Source: Stenocarpella maydis (lineage: Eukaryota > Ascomycota > Sordariomycetes > Diaporthales > Diaporthaceae). Taken from it: a stretch of DNA of 64,000 bases. A program made the position numbers and the translations under genes. The notes below the pieces were generated by a model. It ran no database searches. It was not told the origin of the DNA and saw only the letters and a program-made list of their open reading frames with translations. Below, piece after piece: positions 45,101-55,542 of the stretch. Where the stretch lies: contig NQMI01000054.1 of NCBI GenBank assembly GCA_002270565.1, positions 1-64,000 of the forward strand. The letters run 5' to 3'. How positions within the stretch are numbered: the first letter of the stretch is position 1; each line of letters starts with the position of its first letter.

Positions 45101-46075
45101 GTGTGGGGAAGTGCCCGAAAAGGATGCCAGTCATCACGAAGCTAAAACAAAGAATGCTCGCACTGAACACATCAGTCTGGTGATAGAAGCCGATCCCCGA
45201 ACAATGTCGGGGATGTCCGTATAAAGCCCGACACGTGTCGGCGATTAGAGAAAAGCACCGGGCACCGGAGGAAGTTACTGTCAGTTCTTGGGACACCGGT
45301 TTTAAGATAGCTCCACGCCAATGGTTGTGAAACTACCCAGACATTCGCACCTGCAGAAACGGATCGTACATTGGTATATTGTGAGAAGCCAGGTAGAGAG
45401 CGGCCTGGACCCACCGCGTAACTCGTTAACTACTACTAGCAGCCCATAATACCCACTCTCATAGCAGCATGCTGACAATTTCTCATAATTGTTAGATGTA
45501 TAACTCATCCTGCCTACATCTATGACCTAGTATTGAGGTCTAAATTACCCTTATGTAGGTAAATTCGGTGCACGTATTAGGTGTGTAGCTGACCAACCAA
45601 GTCTCTTCGCATACCTAGGTAGTCTTCTGCACAACCGCATCAGGCGAGTCCTCACCGGGTTAGTCAGCGACCCACCTCTGATTCGCCCACCCCTCATGCT
45701 CAATCAGTGACACTCAGCATTTAAAACATCACGAACACCCCCCCGATCTAGGGCTTCTTAAAATCATCAACTTTACGCGACTGCCACCACGCCGTGCGCC
45801 AGGATTCCGGTCACCGCCAGAATGATGGCCATTCACGGGAGGAGTAAGAAGCCCGGTTCACGGCAGCCTCCTGGCAGCCTCTGGCCCGGTTCCTGGCTGG
45901 CAGCCTCTGACCTAACTGGCTCTCTCCCCCCCACTCCAGCCGCCAGAGTCCTGTATTTGAGGTGGTTGCGGTTGCAGTCGCGGTCGCACCTCCTCTTCTT
46001 CCTTACTTACTACTTACTACCTCCAGCTCCAGCTGTCTCCTCCATCCTCACCAGACGTCTTCCCACCAGCCAAGC
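45101..46075. other. Captain upstream region and presumed left edge of the Starship-like element
   Basis: No gene. Palindromic words cluster at 45185-45240 (GATCCCCGAACAATGTCGGG and CCCGACACGTGTCGG). Several TTAC words, the usual beginning of Starship target sites, occur (for example near 45546, 45774 and 46001-46013). A C/T-rich leader precedes the ATG at 46076. The exact edge cannot be set without the right end. Confidence 0.4.
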
Positions 46076-48864
46076 ATGCCACCGCGCAAGAACGCTAAGG
46101 ACTTCCTCCGCAAGGGCAGGGAAAGGGGATCGGCACAATGCCAGAAGGGCATCAACGATTCTATCATCTTCAAGACGCTCACCCCTAAGGTAGAGGCCGA
46201 CTATAAGCGCATGATCAGCCTGTGGAAACAGTACGCTCTCCCTGTGCCTCTTTCCATTTCCGCCCTCCTTGCTGATCTTTTTCTGTGTGCAGATATGCCG
46301 AAGAGCACGCTGAGGACAACCCTGACCCATATGATCGGAAGTCCTTGAAGGACTTTATGAAGGAGGTCGCGTTTAGCATTGATGGTGCAATGGACGATCC
46401 AAACCCGGCAAAGGGGACGGTCATGGTATACTGGAAGCAGTTTACGGCAGGATGGCGCCGTGAGAATGGCGCCCTCCCTCAACAGGTGACGCTTGCTGTG
46501 ACAAATGTGAGTGGAACCCAGCCTTTTGTTTAGGCAGCAGCCTGACTGTTCCTCGGATAAGAAGCTGAAAGGGATTTACAAAGTTCATCAAGTTCGAGTT
46601 GCCTGAAATCCTCATGAAGGAGAGTAAAATCAGGATAGTTGACGCCAAGCGGATAAGGAGATTTGGTACCAAGAACCATTTCATCCACCTCGGTCATCAG
46701 CTATGGGGTAACGATTGGTTCAAATATGAACGACCTGGGACCCGAGTCTACGTCTGGGCGTGCTTGATGGCCATCGTGTGCTCTTCTTCGCGCATTGGCG
46801 AGTACATTGAGTCTTCCTGTCGACCAGACTCGGACCGGGGCTTGTACTACAAGGTAAGCCCCCAATGCCTGCCTTGAGCGTACTATCACACTAGCTTACA
46901 TGTTGTGCCCAATGTGCAATAGGATGTAAAGTTCGCCGTGTTCCGCAACGAACATGGTGTCGCGGAATTTGCTGTCCAGCTTGTACGAGATGCAAAGAAT
47001 ATGGGGGATGAGCCGTCCAAAAGGTAACTCCTTCAACCCCGACCGGCTGTCCACATTCTGATCTCATCCTTACGCAGACCCGAACACGCACTCTATGAGG
47101 GCTTAGTTCCTATGCCTCTTATCTGCAACGCAATGCTCCCAATCTTGGCAATCGCTATCGCCGAAGGGGCGTTTCGGGACGTTAACACCATCGAAGATCT
47201 GCTTGATCTAGAACCAGAAGAGGGCGAGATGATCCACTTGTGCTGGAAAGACAGCATCCTTGACGAGCCTTTCTTCAAAAGCATGTCCTCGAGAAGAGGC
47301 AAAGGGAAGATAGAAACGGCGGGCACGCTGAGCAAGCGGCTTAACAACTTAGGTGTTCGTGCTGGATACATGAGACCGCCTACCATTCACGACTTCAGAG
47401 CAGAGGGTCTGTACTGGATTGGTAAGTTGCAGATGTAACCTCATCGGCTTTAATTCTCCCTTTACTGATATGTCCTGCAGACCTGCTCTACTCAGCCGCC
47501 CAGAGAATGAAGCACGCAGGCCACAAGAACTCGCAGACCTACAACAATCATTACCAACCCAACAATAGTGGTACAGACGGGCAAGGCAGCTACTTCGGCT
47601 CTGAGGTGCGCACCATCGTCAACGATCTTTTCCGAGGTACCACTGTGGCACGTAATCCGGATCTGCCACAGCGTCTCCCGGCGGAGAAAGAAGAGGCGTT
47701 GGAAAACAGCGCCGAGGTAGTCGCCATCCGGGAGGAGCTGGCGGCCCTGCGAGGCCAGCAGGGCGATGAAGCAGCCAAACGCCGTGCCAAGCTCTATCAG
47801 GCCCGGAAGAAGCTAGCCGACAAAGAGCTCAGCAGGTGGCAGCAAAGCCAGCCGACCCGCCTCAAGGCCGCCAAAGGTAGCGCACCGGCGCCGTGCTATG
47901 ATCGTGCCATCTTTGACCGCGTCAGGTTCCTGATGCCCGAACGAGACCGCCTCGCATCCATGCTCTTGGAGACCCACGCCTTGCGCAGCCCAACTGGTCT
48001 CCAGGCCCTGCACGATATGGTCGCCCTGTGTCAGGCGGACGCAGAAGTGATTGTGCGGCCTGGTCTTGAGCCGAACAAGTGCCAGTGCGCCAATCCTGAC
48101 CCAGCTCAACACCGAAAAGTACCTGGCTCTGGTGAATCCAGCATGAAGCAAGATACATATGACTGGAAACACATCTACGGATGCTTCAAGAATGCCCAGA
48201 GCGACTTTACTGAGTTCTGCTTCTTGTGTAATACCTGGGTTTATGGTGAAAAGGATTGGACAGGGCACTGTTCTCAGCACCTTGCCCGCGCGGACGAGCT
48301 GCCCGCCCAGTGCGATCCCCTTCTATATGGCGGGGGCTGGCAACTGCCGGCTATTGTATGTTTTGTATGGCTAATGCGTCGCTGCCGCCTGAGACGCGAC
48401 TCTGTCAGTTCCTGGATAAGCGCATATGGCAGCACCACGTTCACAGCCACTTCAACGAATACGTCCAGACTCTCGGCGGCGAGAAGCTGATAATATGTCC
48501 TCATCCTGGAATGCGCTGTGGCGCTGCGTTTGACTCGGTCGAACAATTTAAATTCCACGTCCTGGACTGTCACTGCCGTGACCTGATTAAGGCGCCGAGC
48601 ATACCCGACTCATCCAGCCATGCGGCGGGTAGAAAAGTCACCCCACCATCCAAGAAGCGGCGGACGGCTAGGTCTGATGTCAGGGGAGCGGATATCGAAC
48701 CAGGCTCTTGCTTTATTGACGAGACAGTTGAGCTGGTGCGTCAGTATGGTTCAGGCGGGACGTTGATGGCGCCCTTCGGGGACCCTGCCAGCCCTGCCAG
48801 CCCCTACACCGGCAGCCATTCTGATGTGAAAGACGCGGGGACCAGCATTTACCCATCTCCATAG
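46076..48864 (+). CDS. DUF3435 tyrosine recombinase (Starship captain type), frameshifted near its 3' end
   Basis: Six exons: 46076-46230, 46293-46506, 46572-46853, 46923-47023, 47078-47421, 47481-48864. All introns are 54-69 bases, most with GTRNGN donors; the third exon could instead start at 46584. About 826 residues if the frameshift is repaired. Captain landmarks are in order: N-terminal SAM-like helical region, a first Arg box (CSSSRIGEYIES), HDFRAEGL (the HxxR box), KHAGHKNSQTYNNHYQPNNS with the presumed nucleophile Tyr before QPNNSGTDGQG, then a coiled coil (EEALENSAEVVAIREELAAL) and two zinc-finger-like C-terminal segments (FLCNTWVYGEKDWTGHC; CPHPGMRCGAAF then H, C, H). Between them the frame breaks at the G5 tract 48332-48336: one more G restores continuity. 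Captains mobilise Starships by cutting and joining target DNA. The first Arg-box assignment is by position and family recall. Confidence 0.8.
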
Positions 48865-49313
48865 ATGGGCGACTCTGCTCTCCCAATGAGGATTGAAAGC
48901 GCCTTGTTCTGCGTTCCAGCCCTGGAGTACAATGGCAGGGGCCAGACCGGGCCTCGCGTGTTCTGGTAGCCTCTGCTGCATGCATAAGAGACGACACAGT
49001 GTCTCTCTCTCTGTTTGTGTGTATGTGTGTGTGATTTGGTCATTTCCTAGTACTAGCTGATAACATGTTGTTTATATATTTATTATCCTGCTGCAGAGTT
49101 CCACATGTACTGGTGCAAGTCCAGCCCTTAACCGCGGCCCAATTAAATACCATGATGCATCCGAGTTTACCTAGGTACTATGCCATAACCCCAGTTATGC
49201 CTTTGCAGTAAATTGGTTGTGCTTAGCCTGAAGTTAAGATGATTTTATATAAACTATAGCGCATTGATTACTATTTAAAAATATTGAAGCCATTAACTTA
49301 ATAAACCCTGACT
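48865..49313. other. Short intergenic spacer between convergent genes
   Basis: 3' flanks of the captain and of the repeat-rich gene, with a TCTC/TGTG-rich patch at 49001-49035 and AT-rich sequence after 49060. Confidence 0.6.
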
Positions 49314-51020
49314 CTACTGTTCTATTCTTATCGGTGGCTGACCCACTGATTCTCTATACATGGTAATCTCCCTGTGAATTCCCATGCCATACTTTAATAC
49401 CATCATTGAACGGCTCCAGGACTTAATAGGATCCTCCTGATTATTCTGATACCCCACTGCATACACTGTGGGCCACTTGAGCGGATTGCGGTGTGCAGCA
49501 CAGGTGTAGTATAAGATTGTGAGATCAGACCTCTTTGCTGGAAGATCCGCCTTTCCCCCACCACTCCTATAAGTCCTCGTCTTGCCTTGAACACACTCAT
49601 TAAATTTGGCAGCCTGTGCCGGATACTCGCTGCAAGGAATAAGGACGTGCCGTTCAGCCAAGGGGTTGTTTTCATTCAAGCTCGGCAGCCTTATATCAAG
49701 CCAAAAGCGAATGATGCTGTCTATCACTCCTTTTACCTCCTTTTCCTCGCCAGTGTCGGGATCCCAGGTGAGGGTAATATGGTTCCAGCTTTCATTGCCC
49801 TCCTCCAGCTCCTTCGCAAAACCTCTCGACTGTCGGTCCCCTTCTGGGTCAGTGCTAAATTCACGACCTGTAGTTCCAGGGATAGCACCAAGCGCGAGCG
49901 GGCTGGTGCTTCTCGTTGCTGAGCGGCGATGCGTGGCTCGATAATTCTTGAATTCATCTAACCCTGCTGCTTGATACATTTCCTCCAGACTTTGTAGAAT
50001 GAGAGGACATAGTGGGAGCCAGCTTCGAATGAAGTTAAGAAGTTCCTGCTCATTAGCCTTCTCATTCTCGAATTTCAGATAGAACTCGCAGCGAAATTTA
50101 ACATCAGCAAAGTCGCAGCCGTATTGCTCGCATTCATACTTTATCCCTATCCACTTTTGTGTGGTTGTAGTTTTTTGGAATAGTGGCCATTCAAACTTGG
50201 GAGCACTGCTTCCTCCCTGCCCATCTGTGTTTGCATTGGGGTTGTTTTCTTCAATCGACTGCAATGGAATTGACTGCCCTCTTGGGGCGTCATTGTTCTG
50301 GGCATACTCGGCAGCCTTCTTCTGGGCATCCTCGAGAGCCTTCTTCTGGGCATCCTCGAGAGCCTTCTTCTGGGCATCCTCGAGAGCCTTCTTCTGGGCA
50401 TCCTCGAGAGCCTTCTTCTGGGCATCCTCGAGAGCCTTCTTCTGGGCATCCTCGGCAGCCTTCTTCTCAGCGGCCTCCTTCTGTAGCCTCTCATAGGCTT
50501 CTTTGTATACTTTATCGTAGGCTTCCTTGAGTTTCTTATCCTGGGCTTCTTCGTTGTTGGCTCCCTCGTTGTTGTTGGCTCCCTCGTTGTTGTTGGCTGC
50601 CTCGTTGTTGTTGTCTCCCTCGTTGTTGGCTCCCTCGTTGTTGGCTCCCTCGTTGTTGGCTCCCTCGTTGCCGTTGTCGTTAGCTTCCTTGTTGTCATTG
50701 ACCTGCCCCGCAGCAACCCGCATCGGGAGGTGAGCAGGGGCGTCCTCTACGTTGGAGTCTTTATCCAGATCCTTATGTATAATTTTCTTAAATAATTTTT
50801 TAAACTTATTCTGAGCAGTCTTAAGTGACTGAGTTGAAGTTCTCCACTGGAGAGGAACCGGTTCAATTAACTCCGAATTGTCAATAAATATGGTAGTATC
50901 GGGCTTTAAAATATCCAAGTAATCCAAAGTATCTGGGTGTAGAAGGTCTGGGTCTTCTTCCCGGAAGCGTTGGAGTTGACGTGAAAGCAATTCAAGGTGG
51001 TTTTGCTGTTGTCGGCTCAT
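49314..51020 (-). CDS. Hypothetical protein with Asn/Glu/Gly/Ala and KKALEDAQ tandem repeats
   Basis: Single exon, 568 residues from ATG 51020 (MSRQQQNHLELLSRQLQRFR). Layout: a helical head with LDILKPDTTIFIDNSELIEP; a basic stretch (KFKKLFKKIIHKDLDKD); about ten NNEGA/NNNEGA units (50556-50690); a Lys/Glu/Ala coiled coil with seven near-identical eight-residue units AQKKALED (50309-50470); then a 270-residue folded-looking domain (WIGIKYECEQYGCDFADVKF, SWNHITLTWDPDTGEEKEV, AERHVLIPCSEYPAQAAKF, ending RESVGQPPIRIEQ). The nearly identical DNA of the repeats implies recent expansion by slippage or unequal exchange. The charged coiled coil suggests self-assembly. The C-terminal domain is not a family I recognise. 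It is convergent with the captain and divergent from the ferric-reductase gene. Confidence 0.6.
   Translation of the reverse strand: MSRQQQNHLELLSRQLQRFREEDPDLLHPDTLDYLDILKPDTTIFIDNSELIEPVPLQWRTSTQSLKTAQNKFKKLFKKIIHKDLDKDSNVEDAPAHLPMRVAAGQVNDNKEANDNGNEGANNEGANNEGANNEGDNNNEAANNNEGANNNEGANNEEAQDKKLKEAYDKVYKEAYERLQKEAAEKKAAEDAQKKALEDAQKKALEDAQKKALEDAQKKALEDAQKKALEDAQKKAAEYAQNNDAPRGQSIPLQSIEENNPNANTDGQGGSSAPKFEWPLFQKTTTTQKWIGIKYECEQYGCDFADVKFRCEFYLKFENEKANEQELLNFIRSWLPLCPLILQSLEEMYQAAGLDEFKNYRATHRRSATRSTSPLALGAIPGTTGREFSTDPEGDRQSRGFAKELEEGNESWNHITLTWDPDTGEEKEVKGVIDSIIRFWLDIRLPSLNENNPLAERHVLIPCSEYPAQAAKFNECVQGKTRTYRSGGGKADLPAKRSDLTILYYTCAAHRNPLKWPTVYAVGYQNNQEDPIKSWSRSMMVLKYGMGIHREITMYRESVGQPPIRIEQ
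50309..50470 (-). repeat. 24-base coding minisatellite (AQKKALED units)
   Basis: Seven adjacent 24-base units with core CTTCTGGGCATCCTCGAGAG on the plus strand; the middle five are identical. Encodes a heptad-like charged helix inside the 49314-51020 gene. Confidence 0.9.
50556..50690 (-). repeat. 15/18-base coding minisatellite (NNEGA / NNNEGA units)
   Basis: Repeated GGCTCCCTCGTTGTT words on the plus strand, with units differing by one GTT codon. Encodes a flexible Asn/Glu/Gly-rich linker in the 49314-51020 gene. Confidence 0.85.
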
Positions 51021-51325
51021 CTTGTAAGGCTGCAGCTCTTTTTTTAAAGGTACTGTGGATCGGATTGAAAACGAAACGTACTTTAAGAATTGCGATCTAA
51101 ATGAAAAAATAAGCCGGTGATTCATAGGGATATAAATAATTTTCTAAACCAAGGTCCTGGCAACTGGATCCACTGGTTTTTCTCCACCGGCTCCCCGGCT
51201 TGAGGATAGTGAGCCAGCTTCCCGGTATATGGGCCTAGCAAATCTCAACAAATAAATACATCCAATTTATCTCCTCCATTTATAATGAGAAGCATTAAAC
51301 CTCAACTTAAACTACCTTTATTGCT

Positions 51326-53242
51326 ATGGACGTCATTGAACTTTACATAGTAGTGATTGGGGGGTTGGTGTGTTTCTATATTATAGTGAGAGTCGTCATA
51401 AGCCTTGGGCTTGCAATCTCGCCATATCTGCTCATCGGGTTTACTCGTCATCTACAATACCCCCTTGTCCTCAGGAGGCGGTATTGGATGAGTGTTACAC
51501 GGCTAGAACTTGTTGTGTTTATTATCTATGTTGGAGTAAATATCACTGTCCTCTCCCTCTCGGTTCAAAGCCGCTCCGACCTCTCAGCCAGGGCAGCCTT
51601 GATCGCGGTGATCAATGCAGTACCACTCTTCCTTGGAGGCCGGACAGGCGTTTTCACGAACTTGATCAATGCAGTACCACTCTTCCTTGGAGAACGGACA
51701 CGCGTTTTCACGAATTCTGTCGGAATGACGTTGCCAACCTATCACCTCTCACACCACTGGATTGGCAGGGTCGTGATCTTACAAGGCCTACTACATGCGG
51801 TACTCGCCATCAACAGGTCAAGCTCAAACCAGATTACTATCTCAGGCTATATAGTAAGTGGTATCGAAATTATAAAAAAGAATTTTTCTAATTAAATAGG
51901 CGGCGGGGACACTTGTAGTAATCCTCTTCACCTCCGTCTGGTTTTTCCGCAGACTCTGTCGCACAATTTTCAGCAAGCTACACTCTGCACTCGCTTTAGC
52001 GGCGCTGGTTTCAATGTTCTGGCATGTGCTTCAGATGCGTCCCGAGTCTCGCATACCCTTGTCCATCGCGAGTGCGTTGTGGGTGACATCATTCCTCGTT
52101 CGATTGCTAAGGATAGTGTTCTTGAGCACGGCGGCGGTGGTCACAGAGCAGGAAGTAGAGATGGTTGCCAAACTAAATGAGAAAGCCCCGAGATTGGCAA
52201 TCGCGTCTGTCGAAGGGGGCGAGGGTACCCAAGTACAAAAGATGATGCGGGATTCACTGAGTGTGCGCGTTCACACAACAAGCTCTGTCCGTGTATTCCC
52301 AGGGTGCTACTTTTATATCTTTCTTCCGGGCGGCTGTTTTCACTATAATGTGTTTCAGAGCTATCCGCTATCTGTCGCATGGCATGAGCCGGACCAACTA
52401 TTATCCAAGGATGGTATCAGAGATATCTCCTTCCTGATTGCGCCTTATTGGCGTGATAAACATGCTCAACTTAAGCCTGGCGATAAATTGTATCTCGATG
52501 GCCCATACGGATATGATCTCAGTCTCGGCCGTTATGAGACGGTTGTTCTCATTGCCAAAGGTACTGGCATTGCGGGAGTCCTTTCGTCTGCCCTGAGTCT
52601 CGCGAAGCGTCGCCAACATGACCTCAAGGCAAAAGATGAGACGTCTCAAACGCCTCCTCGACTATTTCGAGACCTGACGCGGAAAGTATCTGTATTATGG
52701 GTCCTGGACAACGAAACGCGATGGGACTGGGCAAGTCCAGAATTGAAGGCATTACGGGATCTGGACGGTGGTAATGTAAGTCATGGATCTTCTGGATTTC
52801 ATTGCTAACAAATCTCTACAGAACTTTCTCCTCATTTGGTGTGTATACCCGCTGCTAAAAGAAGAGCCGCCGATTGGCTCAAAATTCTCGAAGTGTTTCT
52901 CTTCCAATAATGAGAAAGGTTTCATCGATGCTATTATTAGCCAAGATGCACGAGCCCCAGGAAGGACAATTGTGGCTAGTATGGTTATCTCACCCAGAAA
53001 GGCTTCTCAAGCTGAACAATCTTATAGCATGTGGTAACGCAGACTTTACCCATATTGTGCGACAATCTGTTATTAAGCATTCAAAAGTAGATCGGCCTGT
53101 TTACTTTTCTGAGTCAGAGTACCGTCCGAATGCTCCCAGACGGCTGGACGCCTCGTTGGAGATGGGAGCCGGAGGCCGGGCTGAAGATGAGCTGAAAGCT
53201 AGTAGTGAAGAAAAGACTGCCCGCTTACAAAAGCAAGATTAA
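51326..53242 (+). CDS. Ferric-reductase-like (FRE) transmembrane oxidoreductase
   Basis: Four exons (51326-51853, 51900-52775, 52822-52978, 53028-53242), 591 residues, all junctions in frame; introns are only 46, 46 and 49 bases. The N-terminal half has about six or seven membrane helices and the FRE core (GMTLPTYHLSHHWIGRVVIL then HAVLA; later VSMFWHVLQM) with the haem-ligand histidines. The C-terminal half carries a flavin-binding beta region (VFPGCYFYIFLPGGC, QSYPLSVAWHE where many relatives have HPF), GDKLYLDGPYGYDLSLGRYE, the nucleotide-binding VVLIAKGTGIAGVLS, LLIWCVYP, then GRTIVATCG and FSESEYRP at the end. FREs pass electrons from NAD(P)H through FAD and haem to Fe(III) or Cu(II) at a membrane. 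An 18-residue tandem duplication (NAVPLFLGGRTGVFTN repeated) sits before the core. FRE genes are typical Starship cargo; the neighbour here is a captain. Confidence 0.75.
51611..51718 (+). repeat. 54-base in-frame tandem duplication inside the FRE gene
   Basis: Two adjacent copies start at 51611 and 51665 (ATCAATGCAGTACCACTC...), differing at a few bases. It adds 18 residues to the loop before the haem-binding helices without breaking the frame. Confidence 0.9.
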
Positions 53243-53362
53243 TAATAGGTTCTTTAAGATGCTAAAATACCTGATAAGTATTTATTATAAGAAGACAAGT
53301 TCTACCTTGCGAAACTCCGTGACCGCTAGCTATAACTGAGTAAGTGTAAACGTACCTAGGTA

Positions 53363-53406
53363 GAGTGCCCCCACCGGCAGCTGAACACCCCCCCCCTATT
53401 GAACAC
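53363..53406 (+). repeat. Left terminal inverted repeat of the pogo-like element
   Basis: Pairs with 55500-55542. Contains a nine-C run followed by TATTGAACAC. Immediately preceded by TA. Confidence 0.85.
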
Positions 53407-53420
53407 ACAGAGTTAGAAAT

Positions 53421-53620
53421 ATACAACGATATACAAATATACAAAATATACAAAATATACAAATCTACAAATCTACAAATCTACAAATATACAAATATAC
53501 AAATATACAAATATACAAATATACAAATATACAAATATACAAATATACAAATATACAAATATATAAATATACAAATATACAAATATATAAATATATAAAT
53601 ATACAAATATACAAATATAC
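53421..53620. repeat. ATACAAAT octanucleotide microsatellite inside the transposon
   Basis: More than 20 near-perfect units of ATACAAAT, with ACAAATCT and AATATATA variants, just inside the left inverted repeat. Open frames on both strands over it are artefacts of the repeat. Confidence 0.95.
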
Positions 53621-53789
53621 ACGACCTTCAATATACAGTATACAAATATACATGTATATTTGTATATCTATACATATACAATATACATTATATATTTTTT
53701 TGTTAATACTCTGTGAATACATCATCAACACCAACCCCTCCCCATTATTACCAACTTTAACCAGCTATAACTTTATGAAATAACTTTTC

Positions 53790-55430
53790 CTCTGCACCAG
53801 ATCAATTACAATAGATTCAGAATTATCTTACGAATCTAATATTCAACTTACCCTAAAGAGTTTCTATAATAGGGATATGACTTTATATGAAGCAGTAAAG
53901 CAATATAGAGTCCCGCTATTTATATTTTTTACTTAAAAAAACAGCTATTCTTTATAAACTTATGCAAATGAAGCCTAATTAAAGCTATTGCTAGCTATAG
54001 AGCAGTTAATTGTTAACTGGATTCCAGCGGAGGAATGCTAGAAATGCCCCCCCTTAAAGGCTATAATTTACTGCTTTATAAAGGCCCTGCTATATATCCT
54101 CAGCTATAATAAGAGGCTGGGTAAGAACTAGATTGATTAATTCCTTATTTGTTACCCTTAACTATAAATAAAGCCTACAATTCCTCTTAATGCTAGCTAA
54201 ATTAAATCTACTATAAAAGAGGAGCTAGAAGAGTTTTATAGCTAGCTAAGGGCTATTATAAGGGAGAAGTTTATTATGCTAGACCGTATTATTAATATTA
54301 TTAAGATCGGCTTTTAGGGCTGCTAAATTTAAAAGCAAATCATTATTAAGTAAATAGATATACTAATAGTAAATATTATAAAAGTAAAAGGAGATAATTA
54401 GGCAAGTATTATTAAAGCTATTACCACTAACGGCTAGCGCCTTACTATACTATACATTCTAGCCTATAAATATATATAAAAGCAATATATTTTAGAGCCC
54501 CTACCCCCCTTTAAGTTAGATTTTAGTAAGAATGGGTGGTCTATAGCTAATCTTTTTCACTATTAGTTTATAGATATCTTTCTTCCTAAAATAAAGCCCT
54601 TATAAAGGTATGATTGGCGGCTATTGCTACTTAATGGCTTAATAACCTATCTCTCTAAATCCCTGATGGCTTAAGCCTAGGTAAATAAGGTATATTTGCT
54701 TTATTTACCAGCCTATACCTCCTATATTACCCAGCCCTATGATAAGGGCCCGTTCTTACTATTAAAGTGCTTCTATAGCCAAGAGTTAATGCAAATTAGC
54801 TTCCTCCCAGGCAGTACTGCTATTAACAAATAATTAATAATTAGCTGCTATTAATAAGCTTCTGAGAAGGTGATAACCTTAAATAATATTTAAGCGGGCT
54901 TTTCATATATTGGAATAATACCTTTTAACTTGGGGAAGGTTCTGGAGGGACTGCTAAGTTAAGAGAAGATTTAGGGCGCTATTTTGAGTATTCTGGAGGC
55001 TGAAAATACTAAAACATTAAATAATTAAAGTTACAATATGCTTACTATATTAATAAAGGCCTTAGAGGCTGCTTTATTGCATAGGGCCCTGCTTAGGAAT
55101 AGCAATAATCCCTTATAATATAATATCTACATCTATAGTAATAAGCTTTATAAAGTAATAGACCTTATGTTTGCTTGAATTACTATACTTAAAGATAAGA
55201 ATGAATATCTTTAGCTAATAAATTAAGAATTTTAGCCTTAAAAATATTAATAACTAAAATGATGGCCTAATGAGATATTTATTAATATAGCACGGGCTAT
55301 GGGGAATAATTAGACCCTCTTTTGGTGCTAGCGACCTTCTAGGCTAGCTATAGAAGAGGAATTGGCTGCTATAAGCCTTCTGACTATAGCCTATTATGAA
55401 GAGGAACTTAAGCATTAATTTCAGCTTGAA
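53790..55430 (+). pseudogene. Pogo/Fot1 DDE transposase, RIP-destroyed
   Basis: Reading through the stops, the helix-turn-helix region is recognisable at about 53835-53925 (LTLKSFYNRDMTLYEAVKQY then RVP). The catalytic domain at about 54515-54790 reads FSKNGWSIANLF, YDWRLLLLNG (LILDGH expected), VYLLYLPAYTSYITQPYDKG (LLYLPAHTSHVLQPLD expected), followed by CY..A...LT..NIQAGF..GIIPFN at about 54840-54930. Many codons are TAG or TAA where relatives have Gln, and the second Asp of the DDE triad is changed to Asn, both C-to-T/G-to-A type changes. The coding capacity is lost; only family and orientation can be stated. No restored sequence is proposed. Confidence 0.8.
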
Positions 55431-55499
55431 ATAGTCTAAATAGCTTTAAAATTAAGTATGCAATATTATAATTTCCGTTTGCAAATTTATTATGATATA

Positions 55500-55542
55500 G
55501 TGTTCAATAGGGGGGGGTATTTAGCTGCCCGGGGGGGCCCTC
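55500..55542 (-). repeat. Right terminal inverted repeat of the pogo-like element
   Basis: Begins GTGTTCAATAGGGGGGGG and ends GGGCCCTC, followed by TA at 55543-55544. Inverted copy of 53363-53406. Confidence 0.85.

Larger units (their letters stand above)
53363..55542 (+). mobile_element. RIP-decayed pogo/Fot1-type DNA transposon with TIRs and TA duplication
   Basis: Left terminal repeat 53363-53406 (GAGTGCCCCCACCGGCAGCT... ending CTATTGAACAC) and right 55500-55542 are inverted copies with about six mismatches and a length difference in a C run. Both are flanked by TA (53361-53362 and 55543-55544), the target duplication expected for Tc1/mariner/pogo elements. The length, 2180 bases, suits Fot1-type elements, allowing for a 200-base microsatellite near the left end. 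The interior carries one transposase gene destroyed by many TAG/TAA codons where Gln is expected, consistent with C-to-T changes of repeat-induced point mutation. The element is probably nested inside the larger Starship-like element. Confidence 0.85.

Noticed and set aside
50147..50733. Alternative long frames opposite or overlapping the KKALEDAQ and NNEGA repeats
   Set aside because: Shadows of the coding minisatellites; only the minus frame ending at 49314 extends into non-repeat protein-like sequence.
53421..53730. Apparent proteins of IYKYTNIQ-type repeats on both strands
   Set aside because: Translation of the ATACAAAT microsatellite inside the transposon.
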